Shown in pieces: positions 15,942 to 24,282 of a stretch of DNA of 64,000 bases. How positions within the stretch are numbered: position 1 is the first letter of the stretch; each line of letters opens with the position of its first letter. Below the pieces are notes generated by a model. It saw only the letters and a list, made by a program, of their open reading frames with translations, was not told where the DNA came from and ran no database searches. Origin of the DNA: JBBROS01 sp965260935 (lineage in GTDB: Bacteria; Pseudomonadota; Alphaproteobacteria; Acetobacterales; Acetobacteraceae); assembly GCA_965260935.1 (NCBI GenBank), contig OZ253374.1, forward strand, positions 682,001 through 746,000. The letters are read 5' to 3'. The translations under genes and the position numbers were made by a program.

Positions 15942-15957
15942 TGTGACCGCGGTCACA
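15942..15957. promoter_or_regulatory. Perfect 16-bp palindrome matching a CRP/FNR-type site
   Basis: TGTGACCGCGGTCACA is fully palindromic and fits the classical cAMP-receptor-protein half-site arrangement TGTGA-N6-TCACA without mismatch. It lies just after the sugar transporter and 63 bases before the start codon of the next gene, a usual distance for a promoter-proximal operator. Binding by a Crp/Fnr-family protein is inference. Confidence 0.55.
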
Positions 15958-16019
15958 ACGCTCCTTTGAGTCGCCGGCCAGTGTTTCTCCAAGGCAGCCA
16001 AGCCGCGGAGGGAACAGTC

Positions 16020-17330
16020 GTGGATATCAGCAATCACGAGCGGGCGCAGATCCTGTCGCTCGCTGACGAGGTCTGGATGCTCGTCGACTTCCTGGCCGGC
16101 AGCCCGGGCAACATCTTGAGCACTGTCCAGATACCGGATCAGGGCAAGCCAGGAACAAACGTCAGCTTGCAGGAGCTGCTGCAACGCGTGAGCGAGACTC
16201 AGCGCAGGATTGCCGGCACGGGCGAGGTTGAGCCGGGCGACCGCGCGTTCATCCAGCTCGTGCGCGACGCGCTGAATGGGATCGCCGCGCCGGCGACCGG
16301 CCTTACGGTGGCATACAGCTCGATGGTGACCGGCCCGCTGCGCCGCCGGGCCGCCTCACGCTTCCTGTTGGCCCAGCATGTCTATTCCACTCTCACCCTG
16401 CGCGCGTGGGCCCACCGCCATTTGCAGGCCGCAGTGCTGGTCTTCGCGGTCTTGTTGACCGTTGTCGCGGGCTGGCAATCGGCCAAGGTCGCCCTGGGCA
16501 AAGCGATCCTGCAGAACCTTCAGACCTTGCGGACGGCGCAGACGAGCTTGAACGCTGAAAAGGTCCGCTACGAGCTGTCGCAATCGGCGGCGACGCAGAA
16601 GCCGATGGTGCTCGAAGCCCTTGCCGCGAAGGATATGGTCCCGCTGGCGGCATACCGGCTGTGCGATCGCCATTTTGCCTTCATGGCATACAATTCCAAT
16701 GCCTTGAAGCCGGTCAATAGCAAGTCGGAGCCAATCCCGGCCTATTCGACGCCGGAGGAGCGCGACATCTGTGGCCGCGACGAGGTCCTCAAGGCCAATC
16801 TGCACATCGTTCGCAGCAACCTTGTGGATTACCGGAAAGACTGGGTCAGCGTTGTCGGCGGCGGCTTCTTGGCCGCCCGCAACCTGTTGCGGTGCGGGCA
16901 ACCCTCATGCGGCGAGACGGTTCGCTTCACGACCGAGAACGGCAATGACCAGGAGTTCATGATCGCCCCCGTGCTGCTCGTCGAGGGCAACTTCGTGTTG
17001 CCGGTCATCTTCGGCTGCATCGGCTCGGCAATCTTCGTCGTCATGGAGCACTACACAAAGATCCGGCAAAGCCTGCTGCATCCAAGGGACTTCGCCCTCG
17101 CGCCGTTCCGCTTGGTGCTTGGCGTGGTGGTGGGCGCCTGCATCGGGCTGTTCTTCAGCTCCTATGGTCCGATGCCTCAGCTTGAGGGCCAGGCATCGAC
17201 GCTCATCTCGTCCCTTACCCTGACGGCCTCCGGCGTGGCCTTCCTTGCCGGCTTCGGCGTGGAAGGCGTGTTCTCCATGCTCGGCGCGCTCATCTCAAAG
17301 GTATTCGCTCCGCCTGGCGCGGCGAAATAG
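16020..17330 (+). CDS. Membrane protein of unknown function
   Basis: A 436-residue protein I do not recognise. Residues 1-135 look soluble and helical. One membrane helix lies near 136-152 (AAVLVFAVLLTVVAGW). A central domain of about 170 residues contains four to five cysteines (LCDRHF, DICGRDE, LLRCGQPSCGETV) and probably faces the periplasm. Three hydrophobic stretches follow near 324-343, 360-382 and 395-425. GTG 16020 was chosen because GGAGGGA sits seven bases upstream; a TTG at 15966 lacks such a site. It stands alone between the sugar transporter and aroE, behind a CRP-like palindrome. The central cysteines could form disulfides. No enzymatic motif seen. Confidence 0.7.
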   Translation: MDISNHERAQILSLADEVWMLVDFLAGSPGNILSTVQIPDQGKPGTNVSLQELLQRVSETQRRIAGTGEVEPGDRAFIQLVRDALNGIAAPATGLTVAYSSMVTGPLRRRAASRFLLAQHVYSTLTLRAWAHRHLQAAVLVFAVLLTVVAGWQSAKVALGKAILQNLQTLRTAQTSLNAEKVRYELSQSAATQKPMVLEALAAKDMVPLAAYRLCDRHFAFMAYNSNALKPVNSKSEPIPAYSTPEERDICGRDEVLKANLHIVRSNLVDYRKDWVSVVGGGFLAARNLLRCGQPSCGETVRFTTENGNDQEFMIAPVLLVEGNFVLPVIFGCIGSAIFVVMEHYTKIRQSLLHPRDFALAPFRLVLGVVVGACIGLFFSSYGPMPQLEGQASTLISSLTLTASGVAFLAGFGVEGVFSMLGALISKVFAPPGAAK

Positions 17331-17384
17331 CCTAGTCTGCCCGGGCCTGTTAGGAAATGCTGGAGTTGGCTGGGCGGAGGGTCG

Positions 17385-18206
17385 ATGCTGAGCGGAGCGG
17401 GGCGGGTGGCCGGGGTGATCGGATGGCCGGTAGGGCATTCCCGCTCGCCGCGGCTGCACGGGCATTGGCTGGCGCGATACCAGGTGGACGGCGCCTACGT
17501 GCCGATGCCGGTGCGCCCGGACGAGCTCGGCGTCGCCATCCGGGGATTGCGGGCGGCGGGGTTCGCCGGGCTGAACGTGACCCTGCCGCACAAGGAAGCG
17601 GTGATGGCGCTGTGCGACCGGGTGGAGCCGTCCGCGCGGCAAGCAGGCGCGGTCAACACGCTGGTGTTCACGCCCCAGGGCGTGATCGGCAGCAACACCG
17701 ACGGCGCCGGGTTCACGGCGAACCTTCGGGCGCATGGGGTGCAGCCAGGGGCTGGCCCGGCCTTGCTGCTCGGCGCCGGGGGCGCGGCGCGGGCGATCGC
17801 GGCGGCCTTGCTGGAGGAGGGGGCCGAGGTCGTTGTCTGCAACCGCACCAGCAAGCGGGCCGAGGACCTGGCCCGCGCCTTGCCCGGCGTGCGCGCGGCG
17901 CCGTGGGAGCAGCGCGCCGCGAATCTCCGGGATTTCGCCCTGCTGGTGAACACCACGCAGTTGGGAATGGCGGGGCAGGATCCGCTGGACATGCCGCTCG
18001 ACGCCGCCGGCCCGGGCCTGGTGGTGGCCGACATCGTCTACGCCCCGCTCCAGACCGCCCTGCTGGCCGCGGCGCGCGCGCGGGGGCTGGCCACGGTGGG
18101 CGGCATCGGGATGCTGCTGCACCAGGCCGTGCCGGGTTTCGCCGCGTGGTTCGGGGTGACGCCCGCCGTCGATCAGGCGCTGCAGGAGGCCGTGCTGGGC
18201 GCATGA
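17385..18206 (+). CDS. aroE: Shikimate dehydrogenase
   Basis: A 273-residue AroE. It carries the substrate-binding VIGWPVGHSRSPRLH, the catalytic lysine/aspartate region GLNVTLPHKEAVM and the NADP-binding GAGGAARAIAAAL followed by NRTSKRA. A closing GIGMLLHQAVPGFAAWFG completes the fold. It reduces 3-dehydroshikimate to shikimate in aromatic amino acid synthesis. A GGAGGG ribosome site precedes ATG 17385. Its stop overlaps the coaE start (ATGA), and coaE in turn overlaps dnaQ. This three-gene order is common in alphaproteobacteria. Confidence 0.95.
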   Translation: MLSGAGRVAGVIGWPVGHSRSPRLHGHWLARYQVDGAYVPMPVRPDELGVAIRGLRAAGFAGLNVTLPHKEAVMALCDRVEPSARQAGAVNTLVFTPQGVIGSNTDGAGFTANLRAHGVQPGAGPALLLGAGGAARAIAAALLEEGAEVVVCNRTSKRAEDLARALPGVRAAPWEQRAANLRDFALLVNTTQLGMAGQDPLDMPLDAAGPGLVVADIVYAPLQTALLAAARARGLATVGGIGMLLHQAVPGFAAWFGVTPAVDQALQEAVLGA

Positions 18207-18790
18207 AGGTGATCGGCCTGACGGGAGGGATCGGCATGGGCAAGTCCACCGCCGCCGCCGCGTTCCGCCGCGCCGGGGTGCCGGTGTTCGATGCCGACGC
18301 CGAGGTGCATCGGCTGCAGGCCAAGGGAGGACGGGCGGCGCCGGCGATCGAGGCGGCGTTCCCCGGCACGGTGATAAACGGCGCGGTCGATCGCGCCCGC
18401 CTGCGCGAAGCCGTCGTGCATGACAGGGCGGCCATCCGGCAATTGGAGCGGATCGTGCACCCGCTCGTGCGCGAGGCGGAGCGGCGGTTCCTGGCCCGTG
18501 CGCGCAGGGCCGGGCGGCGGATGGCGGTGCTCGACATCCCGCTGCTGCTCGAGACCGGCGGCGAGCGGCGGGTCGACAAGGTCGTCGTGGTGTCCGCCCC
18601 CGCCCCGGTGCAGCGCGCGCGTGTCCGGGCCAGGCGGCGGATGACGGACAGCCAGATCGACGCGCTGGTCGCAAGGCAGATGCCCGACCAGGAGAAGCGC
18701 CGCGCCGCCGACCTGGTGGTGCGCACGGGACTTTCCAGGCATCATGCCCAGCGCCAGATTCGCCGATTGGTGCGGGAGATGCGTGGATGA
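18203..18790 (+). CDS. coaE: Dephospho-CoA kinase
   Basis: A 195-residue P-loop kinase starting MKVIGLTGGIGMGKSTAAAAF, with Walker A GGIGMGKST. VFDADAEVHRLQ holds the family's conserved DAD motif, and VLDIPLLLETGGERRVDKV is the conserved lid-adjacent segment. It phosphorylates dephospho-CoA to coenzyme A, the last step of CoA synthesis. The ATG at 18203 overlaps the aroE stop by four bases, which fixes the start. The last four bases overlap dnaQ. Confidence 0.95.
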   Translation: MKVIGLTGGIGMGKSTAAAAFRRAGVPVFDADAEVHRLQAKGGRAAPAIEAAFPGTVINGAVDRARLREAVVHDRAAIRQLERIVHPLVREAERRFLARARRAGRRMAVLDIPLLLETGGERRVDKVVVVSAPAPVQRARVRARRRMTDSQIDALVARQMPDQEKRRAADLVVRTGLSRHHAQRQIRRLVREMRG

Positions 18791-19509
18791 GCCGGTCCAT
18801 CCTGTTCGATACCGAGACGACGGGGCTTGACCCGCTGAACGGCGACCGCGTGATCGAGGTCGCCTGCATTGAACTGCTGCGCGACTTGCCGACCGAAAAG
18901 GTCCTGCACCTGCTGATCGACCCGGACCGGGACATCCCGGCCGAGGCGACGCGCGTCCACGGCTTCACCCGGGCGGACCTGGCCGGCAAGCCGCGTTTCG
19001 CCGACATCGCCGACGAGCTGCTGGCCTTCATCGGCGGGTCGCCGCTGGTCGCGCACAACGCCCCGTTCGACTTCGGCTTCCTCGACATGGAGTTCGGCCG
19101 CCTCCGGCTGCCCCGGCTCGACCCGGCGCGGATGGTCGATACGCTCGCCATGGCGAAGGCGCGCTTCCCGGGCCTGCCGAACAGCCTCGATGCGCTGTGC
19201 CGCCGGTACGGCATCGACCTGAGCGAGCGCACCAGCCACAACGCCTTGCTCGACTGCCGCCTGCTGGCGGACGTGTATGTCGAGCTGACCGGCGGGCGGC
19301 AGCGCGGGCTGCTGCTGGCCGAGGAGGAGGGCGGGGGCCGGGCGCCGGCAGTCAGCTACGCGCCGGCCGGGCCGCGGACGGTGCGGCTGGTTGCGCCGAG
19401 TGCGGAGGAGCTGGCCCGGCACGCCGCCTTCGTGCAGCGGCTGAAGGAGCCGTTGTGGCCGACGCTGGACGTGTCGCCCTCCGGGAGCGGGCCTGTCATC
19501 TCAGCTTGA
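18787..19509 (+). CDS. dnaQ: DNA polymerase III epsilon subunit (proofreading exonuclease)
   Basis: A 240-residue DEDDh exonuclease. Exo I is ILFDTETTGLDPLNGDR, Exo II is VAHNAPFDFGFLDME, and Exo III is SHNALLDCRLLADVY with the catalytic histidine and aspartate. The C-terminal tail (about 175-240), low in recognisable motifs, would contact the alpha subunit. It provides 3'-5' proofreading for the replicative polymerase. ATG 18787 overlaps the coaE stop. Its 3' end overlaps the 3' end of the convergent membrane-protein gene by 14 bases, leaving no room for a conventional terminator between them. Confidence 0.95.
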   Translation: MSRSILFDTETTGLDPLNGDRVIEVACIELLRDLPTEKVLHLLIDPDRDIPAEATRVHGFTRADLAGKPRFADIADELLAFIGGSPLVAHNAPFDFGFLDMEFGRLRLPRLDPARMVDTLAMAKARFPGLPNSLDALCRRYGIDLSERTSHNALLDCRLLADVYVELTGGRQRGLLLAEEEGGGRAPAVSYAPAGPRTVRLVAPSAEELARHAAFVQRLKEPLWPTLDVSPSGSGPVISA

Positions 19510-19999
19510 GGATGCCGAGCCGGGCCGCTTCGCCGAGCAACCCGGCAACCACGATCGCGCCGATGAGCCGGGCCGCCCCGGCCAGGTCGGCCGTCTCGAT
19601 GCCCATGGCCACGATCAGCGTCGTCGCCGCGCCGGCCGGGCTGACCGCCCTCAGCATGAGCTGCGAGGCGCCGGTCAGGACGACCGCGGTCAGCACGGCC
19701 ACGACCCGGCGCGGCAGCAGCGCGTGATGATCGACGAAGCTGGGCAGCCGGACGGCGTGGGCGAGGTAAACGCCGGCGACGCCGCACGCGACGCCTGCGA
19801 TCTGGCCGGCAAGCGTCGGCCAGAGGCGCGCGCTTCTCTCGCCGGGCGTGAGCGTCTGGACGAACAGGGCGGAGGCCAGGCTCGGGGCAAGCCACGGCTG
19901 CCTCGCCCAGATCGACAGCGCGCCGACGAGCGCGAGGATGCCGCCCGAGGCAAGAATGCCGGCGGCGCGCTGCTTGAACGAGTAGGCCGGGGCCGGCAT
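19496..19999 (-). CDS. HPP-like small membrane protein
   Basis: A 167-residue membrane protein with four to five hydrophobic segments. The pattern GGILALVGALSIWARQPWLAPSLASALFVQTL is like the first helices of the HPP family. A later ASQLMLRAVSPAGAATTLIVAMG resembles its conserved proline-containing loop. HPP proteins include a plastid nitrite transporter, but most bacterial members are uncharacterised. The ATG at 19999 shares one base with the stop of the DUF3429 gene upstream, so the two form a coupled pair. Family assignment is moderate; membrane location is clear. Confidence 0.55.
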   Translation of the reverse strand: MPAPAYSFKQRAAGILASGGILALVGALSIWARQPWLAPSLASALFVQTLTPGERSARLWPTLAGQIAGVACGVAGVYLAHAVRLPSFVDHHALLPRRVVAVLTAVVLTGASQLMLRAVSPAGAATTLIVAMGIETADLAGAARLIGAIVVAGLLGEAARLGILKLR

Positions 20000-20484
20000 C
20001 AGAGCCAGATAACGGCGAGCAGGGCGATCATGCTCCCGATCGGCAGCAGCATCTGCACCGGGCGGAGGCGGGCGAAATACAGCGGCGCCTCGTCCCGCCG
20101 GGCCGCGATCGGGTCGATGACCGCGAGGCTGACGTAGCCGGCCAGCAGCAGCCCGACGGACGCCGCCGGCCATGGCGCCAGCAGCGAGCCGACGCCGAGG
20201 ACGAAGAACAGCAGCATGGCGGCCAGTTGCGCGACGGTCGGCCCGCCGGGCTGGCGGAAGCTCAGGCCCCGGCGGACGCCGGCCAGGAAACAGAGGATCG
20301 CCGCGGCCCAGGCCGCTGTCAGACGGACGATCTCCGCGGTCATCGCGGCGTTGGCGACGACGGCGAGCGCGGCCCCCGCGACCATCGGAACCATGGCGAC
20401 ATAGGCAAGGAACAGGCTGACCGGCGGCGTGTGGGCCTGGATGTCCTCGCGTTTGTCGGCTAGGTGCAACCCGAAGATGTTCAT
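19999..20484 (-). CDS. DUF3429 (TMEM69-like) membrane protein
   Basis: A 161-residue protein with about five membrane helices (PVSLFLAYVAMVPMVAGAAL, AAMLLFFVLGVGSLLAPW, MLLPIGSMIALLAVIWL). The motif LCFLAGVRRGLSFRQPGGPT is typical of DUF3429, whose loop FLxGxxWG/RRG is conserved. Eukaryotic TMEM69 belongs to the same family; the function is unknown. I used ATG 20484 (MNIFGLHLADK), since upstream extension would run into the promoter region of the divergent PaiB-like gene. Its stop overlaps the next start by one base. Confidence 0.65.
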   Translation of the reverse strand: MNIFGLHLADKREDIQAHTPPVSLFLAYVAMVPMVAGAALAVVANAAMTAEIVRLTAAWAAAILCFLAGVRRGLSFRQPGGPTVAQLAAMLLFFVLGVGSLLAPWPAASVGLLLAGYVSLAVIDPIAARRDEAPLYFARLRPVQMLLPIGSMIALLAVIWL

Positions 20485-20543
20485 GCCTGGCCAACGCCGG
20501 GCAATGACCGGTGTTCCGCTTCTGGTTCGAAGGGAAAGCGCCC

Positions 20544-21182
20544 ATGTACGTGCCCAAGCAATTCCGCGAACAGCGCGCCGACGTGCTGGCTTCGGCCATA
20601 CGGCGGATCCAGCTCGCGACATTGATTACGCCCGGCGCGGACGGTTTGCAGATCTCGCATCTGCCGATGGTCCTGAAAGGGGACGAGGCCGGGGGGCGGA
20701 CGCTGGAGGCGCATGTCGCGCGGGCCAACCCGCACTGGCGTCATGCCGTGCCGGACGCCGCATCGGTGGCGGTGTTCCAGGGTCCGCAAGCCTACGTCTC
20801 GCCGTCATGGTATCCGAGCAAGCGCGAGCACGGGCGCGTGGTGCCGACCTGGAACTACATCGCGGTGCACGTGAGCGGGCGGCTGGAGCCGGTGCACGAC
20901 GAGGCCTGGCTACTCAGGCACCTGGGCGATGTCACGGACGCGAATGAGGCCGGGCGGACGCGGCCCTGGGCGGTGACGGACGCGCCGGACGGGTTCGTGC
21001 AGGGTCTCACGCGGGGGATCGTCGGGCTGCGGATGGCCGTGTCGGGCATCGAGGGCGCTTGGAAGCTGATCCAGCACAAGCCCGAGGCGGATCGGCTGGG
21101 CGCTGCGGCCGGATTGAGCGCCGAGCCGCACGGGGCGGCGATCGCGGAATTGATGCGGCAGGCGGAGGCGGCACGCGAGTAA
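20544..21182 (+). CDS. PaiB-like FMN-binding protein
   Basis: A 212-residue PaiB-family protein. It begins MYVPKQFREQRADVLASAI, then has ATLITPGADGLQISHLPMVL. The conserved centre is FQGPQAYVSPSWYPSKREHGRVVPTWNY, quoted here in two overlapping halves in the family alignments (QAYVSPSWYPSK and VVPTWNYIAVHV). The end carries GIVGLRMAVSGIEGAWKL. The fold is an FMN-binding split barrel. Bacillus PaiB was described as a negative regulator of sporulation and protease genes, yet most homologues are likely flavin or haem-binding enzymes. ATG 20544 is preceded by AGGGAAAG. It diverges from DUF3429 with 59 bases between. Confidence 0.88.
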   Translation: MYVPKQFREQRADVLASAIRRIQLATLITPGADGLQISHLPMVLKGDEAGGRTLEAHVARANPHWRHAVPDAASVAVFQGPQAYVSPSWYPSKREHGRVVPTWNYIAVHVSGRLEPVHDEAWLLRHLGDVTDANEAGRTRPWAVTDAPDGFVQGLTRGIVGLRMAVSGIEGAWKLIQHKPEADRLGAAAGLSAEPHGAAIAELMRQAEAARE

Positions 21183-21222
21183 GTGAAGAGGGCATAACGG
21201 AACTGACGACGGCGGAGGCGTT

Positions 21223-21242
21223 TCCCTGATTGGCATCAGGGA
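21223..21242 (+). promoter_or_regulatory. Perfect 8-bp hairpin overlapping a ribosome site
   Basis: TCCCTGAT (21223-21230) pairs with ATCAGGGA (21235-21242) across a TGGC loop. The 3' arm contains AGGGAG-type bases (21237-21242) that are the ribosome site for the small ORF at 21252. The stem would therefore hide the site when folded. It could alternatively be a weak terminator for the PaiB-like gene, but no U-tract follows. Confidence 0.5.
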
Positions 21243-21251
21243 GTGAAGCTC

Positions 21252-21395
21252 ATGCATCCGGTCTATTTATTGCTGTTTTTTACTTTAGCCGTCGTCGTTT
21301 TCATTGGGATTTGGCAATTTCGCTCGGTCCGCGGCAGCCAAAGAAAGCGGAATGAGACACAAGAGAAAGGTCATCCGTTCGGGCCGTCGTCGTAG
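21252..21395 (+). CDS. Candidate 47-residue single-span membrane protein
   Basis: A short frame starting MHPVYLLLFFTLAVVVFIG. It has one hydrophobic helix at residues 3-21, a basic middle (FRSVRGSQRKRN) and a polar tail. The helix followed by positive charges predicts an N-out, C-in orientation. The ATG follows AGGGAG by eight bases; an upstream in-frame GTG at 21243 would add three residues. The surrounding DNA is more AT-rich than the genes around it. No homologous family is known to me, so coding status rests on the ribosome site and the clear membrane helix. It converges on secB. Confidence 0.4.
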   Translation: MHPVYLLLFFTLAVVVFIGIWQFRSVRGSQRKRNETQEKGHPFGPSS

Positions 21396-21423
21396 CGGCC
21401 GTTGTATCCCCTCCTGCTGTGTC

Positions 21424-21915
21424 CTAGGCAGTCCCGACTTGGGCTTTGCGGCTTTGCCATAGCGAGACGAAGTCGATCGGCTGCAGCAGGACGGGCGGGA
21501 AGCCTCCATCGCGGGTGACGTCGGCCAAGATGTTGCGCGCGTAAGGGAACAGCAGCCGCGGGCACTCAACCAGCAGCACAGGCTCCACCGTGTCTTCGGC
21601 CAGCCCGTTCAGGGTGAACACGCCGCAATAGGCGAGCTCAATGATGAACACGGGCGCGGGTTCGGCGCCGTTCGTGGCGGTTTGCGGCTCCGTCGCCTCG
21701 GCCTTGATCTGCAGCGTCACCTCGAACACGTCCTGGCCTTCCTGGATGCGCCGGGCGTTGACGTCGAGGTTGATGTTGACGTGCGGCTGCGAGCGCAGGG
21801 TGCTGTAGATGGCCGGGGCGTTCGGGACCTCGAAGGAGAGGTCCTTCACGTACTGGATGTTGACCGTCAGCGGCTGGGCTGGCTGGGCTTGCGGCTGTGT
21901 TTCGGCGTCGGACAT
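21424..21915 (-). CDS. secB: Protein-export chaperone SecB
   Basis: A 163-residue SecB. Conserved parts are NIQYVKDLSFEVPNAP, HVNINLDVNARRI and VFIIELAYCGVFTLNG. They are followed by LLVECPRLLFPYARNILADVTRDGGFPP, the SecA-contact region, seen here as the segments LLVECPRLLFPYAR and VTRDGGFPPVLL. The tetramer keeps precursors unfolded and hands them to SecA. I chose ATG 21915 (MSDAETQP), which gives the normal family length; the frame is open further upstream without similarity. Location near dnaQ/aroE is normal for alphaproteobacteria. Confidence 0.95.
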   Translation of the reverse strand: MSDAETQPQAQPAQPLTVNIQYVKDLSFEVPNAPAIYSTLRSQPHVNINLDVNARRIQEGQDVFEVTLQIKAEATEPQTATNGAEPAPVFIIELAYCGVFTLNGLAEDTVEPVLLVECPRLLFPYARNILADVTRDGGFPPVLLQPIDFVSLWQSRKAQVGTA

Positions 21916-22433
21916 CAGGCATTCCACTGAGGCTTCGGCGGGGGCGGTAACACGTTCGGGACGAGTGCGCCACCCGGCCGGCATATCGGCGTTTGCCGGC
22001 AGGCTTTACGTTGTTGCAGCAACTCGTCTGCTGGCGGATGGGTTTCTATGCACGTCCTGCTTGCCTTGGGTTTACAGGCTTCCTGATGCCGGGAACTACG
22101 ACAGCAGTGCCGCACATTTCTTATTTGTAAAAAAGCAATTTGCAACTTAAGCGGGAAATAAATAAGGGACTTTCGCGTAACCATTATGGCTGAAGGCAAG
22201 GCGTTGCGCAGTTTTCGTCAAAACGTCGCTGCAAATCTGGCCCGGCGTTATTTGCCCTTGGCAGGGAACCGCTCGAAAATCGCCCCAGCGACAGGCCACG
22301 ACGTACGGCAGCGTGCCTGTCCCATTCGCTCCGGCACGTCAAGTATGCTGCCGACGCATATGAGCATTGACGATCTCGCGGGAAGCTGATTTTTTCGCGC
22401 CTTGACTCAGCGGCAATTCGAGGGAGCGAGCCT
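21916..22433. other. Divergent intergenic region, secB to peptide transporter
   Basis: About 518 bases with no supported gene. The middle (about 22110-22190) is clearly AT-rich compared with the genome, which fits a promoter zone for secB leftwards and the peptide transporter rightwards. TTGACT at 22402-22407 resembles a -35 box but lies too close to the ATG at 22434 for a standard promoter. GAGGGAG just before 22434 is the ribosome site. Confidence 0.45.
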
Positions 22434-24230
22434 ATGGCCACACCGGACCTAGAGGGCCTGATCGGCCGCGTGAAGGCGGGGCGCCTGTCCCGCCGCGGCT
22501 TCGTGCGGCGGATGATGGCGGTCGGGCTGACGGCGCCCATGGCGACGCAACTGCTGGCCACGGGCGGCGTTGCCTGGGCGCAGGAACCGGAGCAGGCGTG
22601 GAAGCCGACGAAGCGCGGCGGCGGCGGCGCGCTGAAGGTCCTGTGGTGGCAGGGGCCGACCTTGCTCAACCCGCACTTCGCCAACGGAACGAAGGACCAG
22701 GACGCGTGCCGGGTGTTCTATGAGCCGCTGGCGGGCTGGGACAAGAATGGCGAGCTGCAGGCGGTGCTGGCGGCGGAGCTGCCGAGCCGGGACAACGGCG
22801 GCCTGTCGCCCGACGGCAAGTCGGTGACGTGGAAGCTGAAGCAGGGCGTGAAGTGGCACGACGGCCAGCCGTTCACGGCGGACGACGTGGTGTTCACATG
22901 GGAGTATGCCAGCAACCCGAAGACCGCGGTCGTGACCAGCGGCAGCTATGTCGGCATCTCGAAGGCCGAGAAAATCGACGACCATACGGTTCGAATCCTG
23001 TTCTCGGAGCCGACGCCGTTCTGGGCGGACCCGTTCGTCGCGGTGAACGGCATGATCATCCCCAAGCACCTGTTCAAGGATTACGCGGGCGAGAAGTCGC
23101 GCGACGCGCCGACGAACTTGGCGCCGGTCGGCACCGGGCCATACAAGTTCAGGGCGTTCCGGCCCGGCGACCAGGTTTCCGGGGTCATCAATATGGACTA
23201 CCACGAGCCGAACCGGCCCTATTTCGACAGCTTCGAGATGAAGGGCGGCGGCGACGCGACATCGGCCGCGCGGGCGGTGCTGCAGACCGGCGAATACGAT
23301 TACGCCTGGAACATGCAGGTCGAGGACTCCGTGCTGACCCGGCTGGAGCGCGGGGGCAAAGGGCACGTCGAGGTGATCGAGGCCGCCGGGATCGAGCACA
23401 TCCAATGCAACTTCTCCGACCCGAGCAAAGAGGTCGACGGCCAGCGTTCAAGCATCAAGACGAAGCACCCGACGTTGACCGACCCGGCGGTCCGGCAGGC
23501 GCTCAGCCTGCTGTTCGACCAGGATTCGGTGCAGAAATACATCTACGGCCGCACCGGCGTGAAAACGTCGAACTTCGTCACCAACCCGGAGCGGTTCCGG
23601 TCAACCAACACCAAGAAGGAGTTCAACGTCCAGAAAGCGATCGATCTGCTCGAGAAGGCGGGCTACAAGCCCGGCTCGGACGGCATCCGCGCCAAGGACG
23701 GCCACGCCCTGCGGTTCCTGTTCCAGACATCGATCAATTCGACGCGGCAGAAGACGCAGCAGGTGTACAAGCAATCGTGCCAGCAGGCTGGCATCGACCT
23801 TGAACTGAAATCGGTCGTGGCCTCGGTGTTCTTCTCGTCGGACACGTCCAACCCGGACACGTACCCGCATTTCTACGCCGACCTGCAGGAGTACAACACC
23901 ACGCAGACCCAGCCCGACCCTGGCTTCTTCCTGCAAATCTTCCTCTCGACGGAAGTGGCGCAGAAGGAGAACAACTGGCAAGGCCGGAACATCACGCGCT
24001 GGCAAAGCAAGGAATACGACAAGGTTCACGCGGAGTCGGCGAAGGAGCTTGATCCGGTGAAGCGGGCGCAACTGCTGATCAAGTGCAATGACCTGGCCAT
24101 CGAGAATTACGTTGTCATTCCGGTGGTCTATCGCCCTAAAGTCCAGGCGGTCAGCAACACTCTCAAGACCTACACGAGCGGGTATGACGCCAATACGAGC
24201 GACCTGGCCGACTGGCATCGCGAGACCTAA
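22434..24230 (+). CDS. Peptide ABC transporter substrate-binding protein (Tat-exported)
   Basis: A 598-residue family 5 (DppA/OppA-type) solute-binding protein. The N-terminus has a twin-arginine motif (SRRGFVRRMMAVGL) and a cleavage region near GVAWAQ, so it is probably exported folded by Tat. The mature part includes LNPHFANGTKDQDACRVFYEP, LKQGVKWHDGQPFTADDVVF and NLAPVGTGPYKF, all characteristic of the family. The last third carries QALSLLFDQDSVQKYIYG. It binds short peptides or similar ligands for the four transporter genes that follow. At 598 residues it is somewhat longer than usual. Confidence 0.92.
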   Translation: MATPDLEGLIGRVKAGRLSRRGFVRRMMAVGLTAPMATQLLATGGVAWAQEPEQAWKPTKRGGGGALKVLWWQGPTLLNPHFANGTKDQDACRVFYEPLAGWDKNGELQAVLAAELPSRDNGGLSPDGKSVTWKLKQGVKWHDGQPFTADDVVFTWEYASNPKTAVVTSGSYVGISKAEKIDDHTVRILFSEPTPFWADPFVAVNGMIIPKHLFKDYAGEKSRDAPTNLAPVGTGPYKFRAFRPGDQVSGVINMDYHEPNRPYFDSFEMKGGGDATSAARAVLQTGEYDYAWNMQVEDSVLTRLERGGKGHVEVIEAAGIEHIQCNFSDPSKEVDGQRSSIKTKHPTLTDPAVRQALSLLFDQDSVQKYIYGRTGVKTSNFVTNPERFRSTNTKKEFNVQKAIDLLEKAGYKPGSDGIRAKDGHALRFLFQTSINSTRQKTQQVYKQSCQQAGIDLELKSVVASVFFSSDTSNPDTYPHFYADLQEYNTTQTQPDPGFFLQIFLSTEVAQKENNWQGRNITRWQSKEYDKVHAESAKELDPVKRAQLLIKCNDLAIENYVVIPVVYRPKVQAVSNTLKTYTSGYDANTSDLADWHRET

Positions 24231-24282
24231 GCTGTTGCTTGTGACGCCGGCGGAACCCTCGCTCCGGACGGAGGCGGCCTAG

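Noticed and set aside
15942..15957. Reading the 16-bp palindrome as a terminator hairpin for the sugar operon
   Set aside because: A perfect palindrome with no loop bases folds poorly as RNA and no T-run follows; a protein-binding dyad is the better reading.
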